DNA of 64,000 nt from Fen-1298 sp050015675 (GCA_050015675.1 JBEKAY010000010.1:1-64000); one strand, 5' to 3'; shown: positions 26,736 through 34,531, numbered from the stretch's first letter. Numbers and translations: made by a program. The notes: a model not told the origin generated them from the sequence alone.

Positions 26736-27714
26736 TTTTTGCACGTTATTCGATTCACACTACTTTTCCCGCGGCGTTGCAATGTACGAATCGCTTGCGC
26801 AGGTATGCGATAATTTTCACCTCTATGTCTTTGCATTTGACGACACTTGCCTGCAGGCACTTAACTTTCTAAACTACCCGCATATGACTGTCATTTCACT
26901 GGCTGAATTTGAAGATGATGAATTACTGCGAGTCAAGCCTGAACGGTTCGTTGCAGAGTATTGCTGGACGTGTACCTCCTCGACAATTCTCTATGTGCTG
27001 GAGCGTTTCCATGTCGATCAATGCACGTATCTTGATGCAGATTTATTTTTTTTTAGTTCTCCCGCCATTCTCTTTGAAGAGTTAGGGGACAATTCAATCC
27101 TCATCACAAAGCATCGCTACACGCCGAAGTACGATAAGGCAAGAAAAAGCGGAACATACTGCGTACAATTTATATCATTCAGAAATGATGCGCGTGCCAT
27201 GAAAGCACTCAGATGGTGGCGAGACCGATGTATTGAATGGTGCTACGCGCGATTGGAAGATGGAAAGTTTGGGGATCAACTGTATTTAGAAGATTGGCCT
27301 CAAAGATTTGAAGGTGTACATGTACTGCAGCATCTGGGCGGCGGGCTGGCGGCATGGAATATCCAGCAGTATAATATATACTTGCGCGATGGAAAACTTT
27401 GGGGAAAGGAATATAGAACAGGGAAAGAATTTCCCGCTGTTTTCTACCATTTTCATTATGTGCGTTTATTTCGCAATGGTTTCATTGAATTAGGAAGACG
27501 TGAGCTTTCTACTGCGGTTCTGGCTCTTTTCTATCGGCCATATATTCAGACTCTTCAAGACCTCGGGAATCGATTTAAGAACGTTTCTCCTTCATTCAAT
27601 CTGCATGGAATGTCTGATTACCAGAGAAACTGGAAAACACCATTATTGTTTCTTTACCGTAAGCTTACACGCAGCTACCACATATACTGCTTGAATTCTT
27701 TCCTCAAAAAATGA
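26728..27714 (+). CDS. putative GT-A glycosyltransferase with DxD motif
   Basis: A 328-aa protein. MHNFCTLFDSHYFSRGVAMYESL opens with a GT8-like first strand in which the donor-binding start is followed by G-x-A-x-x-x-S-L. CTYLDADLFFFSSPAILFEE (about 93-112) holds a D-A-D metal motif. LLITKHRY-type and DQLYLEDWP (about 184-192) segments also match GT8-fold proteins. It overlaps the upstream methyltransferase by 8 bp and converges with the minus-strand glycosyltransferase 19 bp downstream. Specificity is unknown. Confidence 0.65.
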   Translation: MHNFCTLFDSHYFSRGVAMYESLAQVCDNFHLYVFAFDDTCLQALNFLNYPHMTVISLAEFEDDELLRVKPERFVAEYCWTCTSSTILYVLERFHVDQCTYLDADLFFFSSPAILFEELGDNSILITKHRYTPKYDKARKSGTYCVQFISFRNDARAMKALRWWRDRCIEWCYARLEDGKFGDQLYLEDWPQRFEGVHVLQHLGGGLAAWNIQQYNIYLRDGKLWGKEYRTGKEFPAVFYHFHYVRLFRNGFIELGRRELSTAVLALFYRPYIQTLQDLGNRFKNVSPSFNLHGMSDYQRNWKTPLLFLYRKLTRSYHIYCLNSFLKK

Positions 27715-27733
27715 AAAGAGTGATAACAGGAGA

Positions 27734-29002
27734 TCATACTGCAGCAATGGTTTCTCGAAGTATTTGAGCTAACTTCATTGCAATTTCTTTTCTATCATAC
27801 TGTTGTACTGCATGTATATCAGACTTGAAATCTTTTATACGTTCAAAGAATTCCTTGCCGTCAGCAGTTAAGGGAAAAATCACGCCAGCGTTTGCCTCTT
27901 CGAGTATTCTTTGCACTTCTTCATTGGCATCTCCGAATGCAAGAATGGGTTTTCCCGACCGAAGATACTCAAACAGTTTACCTGGTACATGACGTTTCTC
28001 TGAAGCACATACCAACAAGTACGACGTAGCGCTTATTTCTTCGAGCATTTGTTTATATGGCAAAAATCCTTTGTACTCTGTTCGATCACTCAATCCTGCA
28101 TCTTGTATTGACTGCCGAATATCCGGCCCAACTGTACCGACAAACATAATCTTGAGATTTCTTCCGTTATTTATTTCCTTCCGAAGAGTTGTCCAGAGTC
28201 TCTGGGGATTTTGATGATCGAAGATATTCCCTGCATGCAAAAGGATTTCTGTTTTGTTTGCATTCTTCTGAGTATAATTACAAAACGCTTCTTCGTCATA
28301 TCCCCAATAGAGAACTTGTGTTTTATCTTTAATCTGGGGATACCGCCGTTCATAATCTTCTTTCATGCTATTTGTGACAAAAACTACCTGTGAAGATTCT
28401 TCCAACACAGAACGTTCAAGAGACCGATCAATGGTGCGTGTGAGCGCACTTCTTTTGAAGTCTCGATAGTACGCTATATCCACCCACGGATCGATGAATA
28501 CAGGAACGTGCGGAATGCCAAATTCCTTGCCCAGCTTTTTCCCAACCAACAATGTCGTATGCGGTGGGCCAATAGATACAATTGCTTGAATGTTTTCGGA
28601 ACGAAGAATTTGTTTTCCTTTGCGAACGGCATTCCAGTACCAGCCAATTCGTGCATCCGGAATAAATAAATTCATCCGAGTCCAAACAGCAAGTCTATGT
28701 CGTAAGCTGCGATTTGTTTTTGATATTGTCTCGGAGGCTGTTAAAGGCGCATCTTTCTTTTTCCCAAGCAGGCGGCGATAGAGGCCGAAGGGTTCTATTG
28801 TTCGTGCTTTGAAAACTTTTAGATTGGGGGCGACCTCTTTTAGCAATGATTCGTCTTGAGAGGAAAAGGTATCTACATCTGCTGTGAGAACAATCGGCTG
28901 CCAGCCGAATTGCGGCAGATGCCGAATTATTCCCAGCGGCCAATGCACCGTCGCTTTGCCTGAAGGCGGCCAGAAATATGTAATGAATAAAACCTTTTGC
29001 AT
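27734..29002 (-). CDS. family 4 glycosyltransferase
   Basis: A 422-aa GT-B protein. KVLFITYFWPPSGKATVHWP (about 3-22) is the N-terminal strand and acceptor loop. ILLHAGNIFDHQNPQRLWT (about 250-268) opens the second Rossmann domain and YLLVCASEKRHVPGKLFEYL (about 336-355) is the donor site, where the E of FEYL matches the second glutamate of the family E-x7-E. It is convergent with the GT-A-like gene and closes the polysaccharide locus. The promoter is presumably in the 96-bp gap before the YdeI-like gene. Confidence 0.85.
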   Translation of the reverse strand: MQKVLFITYFWPPSGKATVHWPLGIIRHLPQFGWQPIVLTADVDTFSSQDESLLKEVAPNLKVFKARTIEPFGLYRRLLGKKKDAPLTASETISKTNRSLRHRLAVWTRMNLFIPDARIGWYWNAVRKGKQILRSENIQAIVSIGPPHTTLLVGKKLGKEFGIPHVPVFIDPWVDIAYYRDFKRSALTRTIDRSLERSVLEESSQVVFVTNSMKEDYERRYPQIKDKTQVLYWGYDEEAFCNYTQKNANKTEILLHAGNIFDHQNPQRLWTTLRKEINNGRNLKIMFVGTVGPDIRQSIQDAGLSDRTEYKGFLPYKQMLEEISATSYLLVCASEKRHVPGKLFEYLRSGKPILAFGDANEEVQRILEEANAGVIFPLTADGKEFFERIKDFKSDIHAVQQYDRKEIAMKLAQILRETIAAV

Positions 29003-29098
29003 AAATAAGTGTGCTAATGTACTGTGATTCTAACGGAATGTCAAAAAAGAATAGAAAGATGGTCAACAAGAATTTTGTGTGAATTTATAAAACTTATC

Positions 29099-29683
29099 TT
29101 ACCGAACCATCCCGAACATTTTGTTCTTTGCTGTCATCTTCAAAAAGTACTGAAGACGTTGTGTGAATACATCGGCACGATGGCGTGAGGCATCTATCCA
29201 TCCAGCGCGGATACGTTTGTACGATTCCGGAAAACGTATAAAATTATTCCACACAAGAGGATCTGCTTTCAGTGCATCAAGGATATCTTGTGGAATAATA
29301 AATATCTTCACCCTCACCGATTGTTTTGAGCTGTTCGTTTCTTTTTCCATATGATGTTGAATAATTTCGAGTCCAAAGCGAGTCATCTTTTTTGCTTTGA
29401 TCAACCGGCGCACCCGTTCCTTGTTCATCTCTGAAAGCTTGCTGCCTTTTCTTCTTGGACTAAATCGCTGCAAGCAGGATATTTCATCTTTTGGTTTTAG
29501 CGTGCTATCGATCCAGCCGTAGCAAAGTGCCTCTTCCACGGCGTCGTTGTACGGTATGCGTGGCTTACCGCTGTTCTTCTTATAGTAGACGAGCCAGATT
29601 TCCGGTTCCGAACGATGGTTCTTTGCCAACCACGACCGCCATTGTTTTCTGTTCGCAGCGTAATAAGTTTTGCCGATTTTCAT
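29099..29683 (-). CDS. YdeI/OmpD-associated family protein
   Basis: A 194-aa soluble protein. YYAANRKQWRSWLAKNH and EIWLVYYKKNSGKPRIPYND (about 28-47), then AVEEALCYGWIDSTLKP (about 48-64) and QRFSPRRKGSKLSEMNKERV (about 72-91) are the hallmark sequence of the YdeI/OmdA family. The family is linked by name to peptide or bacteriocin resistance in Salmonella, but its molecular activity is not established. It is monocistronic and not part of the glycan locus by function. Confidence 0.85.
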   Translation of the reverse strand: MKIGKTYYAANRKQWRSWLAKNHRSEPEIWLVYYKKNSGKPRIPYNDAVEEALCYGWIDSTLKPKDEISCLQRFSPRRKGSKLSEMNKERVRRLIKAKKMTRFGLEIIQHHMEKETNSSKQSVRVKIFIIPQDILDALKADPLVWNNFIRFPESYKRIRAGWIDASRHRADVFTQRLQYFLKMTAKNKMFGMVR

Positions 29684-29902
29684 ATGAGTTTAAATTAATA
29701 AAGTATGTGTAAGTGAAGAGAATCGCTTGAGAAAAATATTACCCAGTATTCCATTCAACTGCAAGTACCTCGCTTGTTCAATCATTCCGACCGAGATGGT
29801 GGAACGAAATCTCGATTAAATATTGTTACACTTTTTGAATATGGTGTTTGAATATATCCAACATAATATCCCTCATCACAATTCAAAGGAAAGGCACAAC
29901 TC

Positions 29903-30325
29903 ATGCCTAAAACACTCGTTCAAAAAGTCGTATTCAAGAACGCGACTGTGAAAGATCTTTACGATCTTTATATGGATGCCAAGAAGCATTCATCAACAAC
30001 TGGAGCTCCAGCAAAAATTTCTGCTAAAGAAGGGAGTACTTATTCTGCGCATAACGGTTATATCACAGGTAAAAATCTTAGGCTCGTCAAGGACAACCTT
30101 ATCGTCCAGACATGGCGGGCGCAAGATTGGAGCACAGATGATTATGATTCGACGTTCATTATTTCTCTGGAGCAAGAGGGAAAGAATGCTGTGCTGCATG
30201 CTATTCACGCAAATGTTCCTGATAAACATGCAAAAGGGATCGATAAAGGATGGCACGAGTATTATTGGGAGCCGTGGAAAAGACATCTTGCCGGAAAACC
30301 TATAATGAAATCACAGAAGATGTAG
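29903..30325 (+). CDS. SRPBCC/AHSA1-domain protein
   Basis: A 140-aa START-like protein. KVVFKNATVKDLYDLYMDAKKHS (first strand and helix), SAHNGYITGKNLRLVKDNLIVQTWRA and the C-terminal GWHEYYWEPWKRHLAG follow the pattern of Aha1-C-domain (AHSA1) proteins. These have a helix-grip fold with a hydrophobic pocket for a small ligand; the ligand is unknown. It begins at ATG 29903, preceded by AAAGGAAAGG in a 219-bp gene-free gap. Confidence 0.75.
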   Translation: MPKTLVQKVVFKNATVKDLYDLYMDAKKHSSTTGAPAKISAKEGSTYSAHNGYITGKNLRLVKDNLIVQTWRAQDWSTDDYDSTFIISLEQEGKNAVLHAIHANVPDKHAKGIDKGWHEYYWEPWKRHLAGKPIMKSQKM

Positions 30326-30469
30326 AAAGTATATTCACTAAACTCCATTTTTCACTTAAGGAGTAGAAATCCAGCAATGTCTTCATGAAGAGTCAATTTG
30401 AATCCACTCCTGAACTGGAACCATTTTACTCCTTAAGAGCCTGATTCTATTTCATGAATCAATGAACAA

Positions 30470-31234
30470 TTATTCAAGAATGGAGTTCACTTCGACAGGA
30501 AGAGGTACAGCATTCTGCCTCAAGCGTGGTACGGGCATTTCATCATAAGTTTTTCCAAAAAGTTCACGACCCGCTTCCTTCTTACGAACACCGCCCCATT
30601 GTTTAAAGAAGAACGGAACTTCCATTTCCTTGCAGCGACGTTTGATTTGTACGACCCATTCGCGTTTCATAGGCCTTGCTTTGGGACCCGATTCGCCACC
30701 GACTATCACCCAATCAATTCCTCTCAAAGGAAGCTTTGAAATTGGACCAAGCAATGGTTCTATGGAAAGAAATCGAACGGCAGAAGGTACTTTGACCAAA
30801 TCATGAATGCGGTCTGTATATTCTTGTGATTCAACACTGACTCCCATCCAGACATTTTCAGGCCACGGAAGGTATGGTGCCATCCGAACTAATCGATCCG
30901 ATCTCTTTGTGAGCATCTGGAACGTATGCCAGTGCGCACGCTTCATTGTATCAAATACTTTCACAAGGAAATCGCTTGGCACATCTTTGTGAAATAAATC
31001 GCTCATTGAATTTACAAAAATAACGCGCGGTTGTTTCCATTCGAGCGGCAATTCAACGATGTCTTCTTGAAGAATTACTTTGAAGCCGTTGCGGTACCGG
31101 AATGATCCCATTGCTTTCAACCGCTTCGCCATCCGCTCGGCATAACAATTCTTACAGCCAGGACTAATTTTACTACAGCCGGTTACTGGATTCCAGGTTG
31201 ATTCAGTCCATTCTATAGATGATTGTTGCGCCAT
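30470..31234 (-). CDS. three-Cys-motif protein, phage Gp37/Gp68-like (DUF5131)
   Basis: A 254-aa protein. IEWTESTWNPVTGCSKISPG and GCKNCYAERMAKRL carry C20, C27 and C30 (CX6CX2C), a likely iron-sulphur or zinc site and the three-Cys motif of the family. RVIFVNSMSDLFHKDVP, HTFQMLTKRSDRL, NVWMGVSVESQEYTDRI and WVIVGGESGPKARPMKREW give repeated strand-helix units as in a TIM-barrel, radical-SAM-like fold. ATG 31232-31234 abuts the TcmP stop (TAAATG), so translation is coupled. The family is uncharacterised and frequent in phages and mobile islands. Confidence 0.85.
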   Translation of the reverse strand: MAQQSSIEWTESTWNPVTGCSKISPGCKNCYAERMAKRLKAMGSFRYRNGFKVILQEDIVELPLEWKQPRVIFVNSMSDLFHKDVPSDFLVKVFDTMKRAHWHTFQMLTKRSDRLVRMAPYLPWPENVWMGVSVESQEYTDRIHDLVKVPSAVRFLSIEPLLGPISKLPLRGIDWVIVGGESGPKARPMKREWVVQIKRRCKEMEVPFFFKQWGGVRKKEAGRELFGKTYDEMPVPRLRQNAVPLPVEVNSILE

Positions 31235-32101
31235 TTAATTACCTAATACGTCCCGTGCTATTTTTAATGCAACTGAATTTGTTGACGCAAAGCATAACAA
31301 ATATAAAGGATTATTTTTGCTATTGCGTAATGCTAGCGGTTTTTCCGCAACTTTTGGAAATACTTCCTTTAATCGAGAAACAAAATAATTTCCGATGGTA
31401 TCAAAATTTCCTGTTTTTTCTAATCCTCTTTCTTCACCAAACAAACTTGTCCGTGTCTTTACTGAATAAAAATGCTTAAACCAATCTGTTGTTCCAAACA
31501 TCTGATCAAGTCTTTTCCTAAAGCCTGCATTTATTTTGCCATCTTTTTTTAACAATCGGTTTACCGCTACTCCGAGTGGAAAAAGCAACCATAAATCAAT
31601 CGCTTTTGTCTTGGCTATTGCTTCAATTGTATTCCACGTAACCTGCATACCATATGGATCAAGGAATAAAACAGCGCGACTCTTCTGCCATGAGTAATGT
31701 AAACATAAATCTTGTAAATACGCATTTGCATCTTGATTTACAATTCCAATATCTTTTCCAAGTGCTGGAAATTCTTTACGAAGGTTCTCTAGAACATTGA
31801 CTTTTTCCGAATCTCGTTCAACAAATAAATATTTTGTAAAACGTGGCTTAACTTGAAGCGCAATACGTGCCGATCCATCAAGAAATGATTTTGTTTCACA
31901 TTCTGCAAATTCTGGAAACAAAAAATCATCTATTTCATTTTGTTTAACCGTTCTATAACCGGTTCCAGCAAATGCATCAATATATGCAAATCGAAACGCT
32001 TGCTTATTCATAATTGTAGCATAAGCAACAAGATATTTCCTTATGCGTTTCAACTTCTCTTCTGTCCAGTTGCCCCCGAAATTATGGCTCGCGTTTTCCA
32101 T
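31235..32101 (-). CDS. tcmP: three-Cys-motif partner protein TcmP
   Basis: A 288-aa Rossmann-type methyltransferase-like protein. FAYIDAFAGTGYRTV (about 38-52) is a motif I in which DAFAGTG binds nucleotide. YLFVERDSEKV supplies the acidic motif II residue and RAVLFLDPYGMQVTWNTIEA the D-P-Y-G motif IV, reminiscent of amino-methyltransferases. WLLFPLGVAVNRLL follows. TcmP is defined by its neighbourhood with a three-Cys-motif protein, exactly as here. Reaction and substrate are unknown; RNA or DNA modification is a guess. The upstream region contains one copy of the repressor-tail repeat (32168-32190). Confidence 0.85.
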   Translation of the reverse strand: MENASHNFGGNWTEEKLKRIRKYLVAYATIMNKQAFRFAYIDAFAGTGYRTVKQNEIDDFLFPEFAECETKSFLDGSARIALQVKPRFTKYLFVERDSEKVNVLENLRKEFPALGKDIGIVNQDANAYLQDLCLHYSWQKSRAVLFLDPYGMQVTWNTIEAIAKTKAIDLWLLFPLGVAVNRLLKKDGKINAGFRKRLDQMFGTTDWFKHFYSVKTRTSLFGEERGLEKTGNFDTIGNYFVSRLKEVFPKVAEKPLALRNSKNNPLYLLCFASTNSVALKIARDVLGN

Positions 32102-32167
32102 TTTTTCCCCATCTAGTAGTGAGATAAAGTCAAAAAATCATCCTTCTGCATTTGTTGTTAATCTAAT

Positions 32168-32190
32168 TTTCACACACTCTTAATCACATT
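32168..32190. repeat. repressor-tail repeat, copy A
   Basis: The sequence TTTCACACACTCTTAATCAC at 32168-32187 equals the 3' end (minus strand: VIKSV then stop TGA) of the S24 repressor gene at 33652. Only the last few codons and the stop match; upstream of them the reading differs. Copies B and C lie at 33018 and 33648. The three copies are in direct orientation, about 850 and 630 bp apart. Confidence 0.7.
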
Positions 32191-32207
32191 CTCTCCACAC
32201 CACTCTC

Positions 32208-32220
32208 GTCTACTGTAGAC
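32208..32220. repeat. palindrome GTCTAC-T-GTAGAC
   Basis: A perfect 6-bp inverted repeat with a single-base centre, flanked by cgaggggc. It lies in the 160-bp gap between TfoX-N and tcmP, 18 bp from repeat copy A. It could be a regulator site or a recombination core. Nothing else ties it to a function. Confidence 0.3.
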
Positions 32221-32261
32221 CGAGGGGCAGTCATATACTTATAACCAACCATATATCCACT

Positions 32262-32621
32262 TTATCTTGATTTTTTTTTCTTTGGCTTAGTTTTTTGTTT
32301 TGGAATTGGAAGTTCCTCTGCGGTTTGACGAATCAATTTGCACATCCATTCCTTATCGTCAATATTATCTTGAATAAGAAAACACGGTTTTGCTCCAGGA
32401 TATGGGGGTGCTTCTTTCGCAATGCCGATAACACGTCTACCTTTTTCTGTTGGTTTTACGAAAAGCTGATTGTTACAGATGAGGGCTACTATTTTTTTAT
32501 TGCAATAGACAGTATATCCTCCGAACATGCTTTTGCAGGAAATGTTGCCGGCATCCTGCATTTGATCAATAACAAATTGGACAAAAGAATTATTCTGTTT
32601 CGTTATTTTTTTCCCCCGCAT
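32262..32621 (-). CDS. TfoX N-terminal-domain protein
   Basis: A 119-aa protein. FVQFVIDQMQDAGNISCKSM followed by MFGGYTVYCNKKIVALICNNQLFVKP is the TfoX/Sxy N-domain. PYPGAKPCFLIQD and the basic tail KQKTKPKKKKSR complete it. In gamma-proteobacteria the full-length family regulates competence genes; single-domain homologues like this are widespread and unassigned. It overlaps the DUF3795 gene by 19 bp and is in the same direction. It lies inside a module bracketed by repressor-tail repeats A and B. Confidence 0.8.
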   Translation of the reverse strand: MRGKKITKQNNSFVQFVIDQMQDAGNISCKSMFGGYTVYCNKKIVALICNNQLFVKPTEKGRRVIGIAKEAPPYPGAKPCFLIQDNIDDKEWMCKLIRQTAEELPIPKQKTKPKKKKSR

Positions 32622-33010
32622 TCAATACAAAATCCATCATGGACACAAATCTTACCTCTACATTTTCTGCAAGTCCATCGTATATCTTCATTCTTTAAAA
32701 ATTTTCTGATACCATAATCCCTGATATATTCAAGATTTTCGATCATGCTCATAGAGTATTTGGCTCGATATCTTTTGTCCAGTTGTTTAACTCTGTCGCA
32801 GGGAAAATCCCCGCATTCAAAACAATACTTCGCTTTGCCTGTTCGAAAAATTGTGCAGGTCTTGATTTTACATCGAATACGGGTAATTGGTTTCTTTGTG
32901 TCCGCTCTTCTACAACCAGGACATTTATTTTTTTCTCTCAAATATGCCATACAAATACCGCAGTTCATTCCGCAGGGAGCTATAAGAGAAAATTTATTCA
33001 AGGATTCCAT
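32603..33010 (-). CDS. DUF3795-type cysteine-rich protein
   Basis: About 135 aa from ATG 33010. A GTG at 33026-33028 would start inside the repeat and is rejected. APCGMNCGICMAYLREKNKC and KCPGCR open a cysteine-rich N-domain, CKIKTCTIFR and YCFECGDFPCDRVKQLDKRY follow, and the protein ends with a further zinc-finger-like WTCRKCRGKICVHDGFCIECGG. The cysteine pairs suggest metal binding. The family function is unknown. It is coupled to the TfoX-N gene (19-bp overlap). Confidence 0.82.
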   Translation of the reverse strand: MESLNKFSLIAPCGMNCGICMAYLREKNKCPGCRRADTKKPITRIRCKIKTCTIFRTGKAKYCFECGDFPCDRVKQLDKRYRAKYSMSMIENLEYIRDYGIRKFLKNEDIRWTCRKCRGKICVHDGFCIECGGKK

Positions 33011-33017
33011 TTTTTTC

Positions 33018-33059
33018 TTCTCACACACTCTTAATCACTTTTATTACGCGACACATAAA
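33018..33059. repeat. repressor-tail repeat, copy B
   Basis: On the minus strand this reads F-M-C-R-V-I-K-V-I-K-S-V-stop, against F-M-W-R-V-I-K-V-I-K-S-V-stop at the true repressor end (copy C). The DNA differs mainly at third codon positions, so the copy derives from a diverged homologue of the gene rather than from recent duplication. It separates the TfoX-N/DUF3795 module from the transposase. Confidence 0.8.
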
Positions 33060-33073
33060 GGTTGGGGCATTGG

Positions 33074-33619
33074 TCAATCACAAATATTATTAGGATTTTC
33101 TTCGTCAAGATACCATTTAAGTGGATTATTAGTAATATAATCTCTTATGTTATTCAATTCATTATCGCTGCGAACAATTCGATCATAAAAGAGAGATTGC
33201 CATTGAAAGTCGATATATCCGGAATTGTGAATAAGCTTTGTTGAACGTGCTTTATAATATCGAATTATTTTCCCTAGAGTCTCTTTTGGATTTTTCATTA
33301 ACGGGAAATTATTTTCTGTTGTAAGGATTTGATTAATCAAATCCCTCCCTTCGCTCATGATAATAATTCCATGAATATGATTCGGCATTATTATATATTC
33401 ATCCAGTTCAACTTTAGGATAATGTTCCGGTATTTCTTCCCAACATTTCTTCGCTATTTCTCCAATGGGAGATAATATTATTTTCTCTTCTATCACTTTT
33501 CCAAAAACACACTTCTTATCATGTGTGCAAATGGTAATAAAATATTCACCAGGTTGTGAATAATCGTATCCCTTCAATCGAATGGATTTACGATTGTGTC
33601 GAACAAGATTATATGTCAT
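33074..33619 (-). mobile_element. REP-associated Y1 (IS200-like) transposase
   Basis: About 181 aa from ATG 33619; the frame extends upstream into the repeat but MTYNLVRHNRKSIRLKGYD is the family start. YSQPGEYFITICTHDKKCVF (about 20-39), YIIMPNHIHGIIIM (the H-x-H metal pair of HUH enzymes) and a tyrosine-containing helix (KIIRYYKARSTKLI) fit the REP-associated tyrosine transposases, single-strand DNA nucleases related to IS200. No classical REP array was seen. It sits between repeats B and C, immediately downstream of the repressor gene and in the same direction. Confidence 0.88.
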
Positions 33620-33647
33620 TAAAATAAAGTTTTGCCTTATAAAAAAC

Positions 33648-33690
33648 CTTCTCACACACTCTTGATCACTTTGATAACCCGCCACATAAA
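33648..33690. repeat. repressor-tail repeat, copy C (native 3' end)
   Basis: CTTCTCACACACTCTT(g)ATCACTT(tg)AT(a)AC(c)CG(c)CACATAAA covers the last twelve codons of the S24 repressor gene plus a few bases downstream of its stop. Copies A and B resemble this sequence and flank the accessory modules downstream of it. The conserved part ends at the stop codon plus the TTCTC segment, the expected shape of an integration target at a gene's 3' end. Confidence 0.75.
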
Positions 33691-34302
33691 TGTGACGTCT
33701 CGTTTACGCACAAGCATCGGTTCAAATTCCGGATTCAGCGGAATGAGGTGAACGAACTGTTCGTCTATCTTAATTCGTTTCACCGTATCCTCTTCATCTA
33801 CACGCACCACGCAGATGTCGCCACTTTTTACTTCATGCGTTGGACTAACGACAATGATATCGCCGTTTTCAATGCGGGGAGACATACTGTTGCCTTTTAC
33901 TTCAAGCGCAAACGCACCCGGATCCCGCACATCGTCAACTGTGATATGCCGCTCGGCTTGTTCCGGATGAAAAATATGGCTCGGCGTTCCGCCGGGCACG
34001 GAAGCAAACAGGGGCAGAGAAACAAGAGTCACTTTTTTGTAACGGCTTGTCGGCAGCGGTATAATTTTGGATTTGTGTAAATCGGTGGGAATCATTTCTC
34101 CCTCTCCAGTGAGCAGCCAGCGAGCCAGCACGCCGGTTGTTTTAGCGATGCGCATCAGGTAATTACTGTCGGGAACCTGATCGCCTTTTTCCCATCGCTG
34201 GACAGTGCGCGTGGCAATGTCAATCTTTGCAGCAAGCGTTCCCTGATCTAATTGTTTGAAAGAGCGCGCTTCACGAATGCGTTGTGCAATTGTTGTTTTC
34301 AT
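33652..34302 (-). CDS. XRE/S24 (LexA/CI-like) transcriptional repressor
   Basis: 216 aa from ATG 34302, chosen for the GGAGG at 34308-34312 (5-bp spacing). The N-terminal helix-turn-helix is KQLDQGTLAAKIDIATRTVQ (about 16-35), then RWEKGDQVPDSNYLMRIAKT. The C-terminal S24 peptidase domain has catalytic S139 (GNSMSP) and K175 (DTVKRIK). In the place of the usual Ala-Gly cleavage bond is G104-G105 (SVPGGTP). It should repress its own gene and the divergent nuclease-RecA-like-polymerase operon through the paired palindromes, and be relieved by RecA-assisted self-cleavage if the bond still works. LexA proper usually has a winged helix; this one is phage-CI-like. Confidence 0.9.
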   Translation of the reverse strand: MKTTIAQRIREARSFKQLDQGTLAAKIDIATRTVQRWEKGDQVPDSNYLMRIAKTTGVLARWLLTGEGEMIPTDLHKSKIIPLPTSRYKKVTLVSLPLFASVPGGTPSHIFHPEQAERHITVDDVRDPGAFALEVKGNSMSPRIENGDIIVVSPTHEVKSGDICVVRVDEEDTVKRIKIDEQFVHLIPLNPEFEPMLVRKRDVTFMWRVIKVIKSV

Positions 34303-34316
34303 TCCATCCTCCACAA

Positions 34317-34332
34317 ACGACATAAATGTCAC
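34317..34332. promoter_or_regulatory. repressor operator, autoregulatory site
   Basis: ACGACA-TAAA-TGTCAC is an imperfect inverted repeat. It shares the half-sites and 4-bp spacing of the perfect site at 34415-34430 and lies just downstream of the repressor's -10 box, over the expected transcription start. This is ideal for autorepression. Confidence 0.7.
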
Positions 34333-34336
34333 TACT

Positions 34337-34366
34337 AAGATAGCGCATTTTACACTGTATTGTCAA
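34337..34366 (-). promoter_or_regulatory. promoter of the repressor gene
   Basis: On the minus strand, TTGACA (34361-34366) and TATCTT (34337-34342) are separated by 18 bp and are followed by the operator and a GGAGG Shine-Dalgarno site before ATG 34302. The -35 matches the sigma70-type consensus fully. Confidence 0.7.
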
Positions 34367-34406
34367 GCATTTTTTCATTTATCGTTCTGTTCTTTGATTG
34401 ACTCGC

Positions 34407-34435
34407 TTGACAAGACGACAAAAATGTCGTATTGT
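34407..34435 (+). promoter_or_regulatory. divergent promoter with operator in the spacer
   Basis: TTGACA (34407-34412) and TATTGT (34430-34435) are 17 bp apart. The perfect inverted repeat ACGACA-AAAA-TGTCGT (34415-34430) fills the spacer, so bound repressor would exclude RNA polymerase. It drives the plus-strand genes from 34537 to 38269. Confidence 0.75.
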
Positions 34436-34463
34436 CATTTAAAAGGACTAGGCTAAAAATAAT

Positions 34464-34531
34464 CCCCTCTCCTACTATGAGAGGGTTAGCCTGCCCGCCG
34501 CACAAAGTGTGCTTTGGCAGGCGGGGAGAGG
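34464..34531 (+). repeat. nested hairpins upstream of the DUF559 gene
   Basis: CCCTCTC (34465-34471) pairs with GAGAGGG about 7 nt later. A second structure uses CCTGCC and GGCAGG around GCACA-AAG-TGTGC. An outer alternative pairs CCTCTCC (34466-34472) with GGAGAGG (34525-34531), which is the Shine-Dalgarno site of the DUF559 gene. The element is much richer in G+C than its surroundings and may be the 5' end of a mobile DUF559 cassette or an RNA switch that hides the ribosome site. Confidence 0.55.

Noticed and set aside
33619..33685. N-terminal extension of the transposase
   Set aside because: It translates repeat copy C and its flank, not a transposase-like sequence. MTYNLVRHN is the typical start.
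33682..33697. CACATAAATGTG palindrome similar to the repressor operator
   Set aside because: It is inside codons for the conserved F-M-W-R-V end of the repressor, with different half-sites (CACA/TGTG). Copy B of the repeat loses the second half, so it is not maintained.
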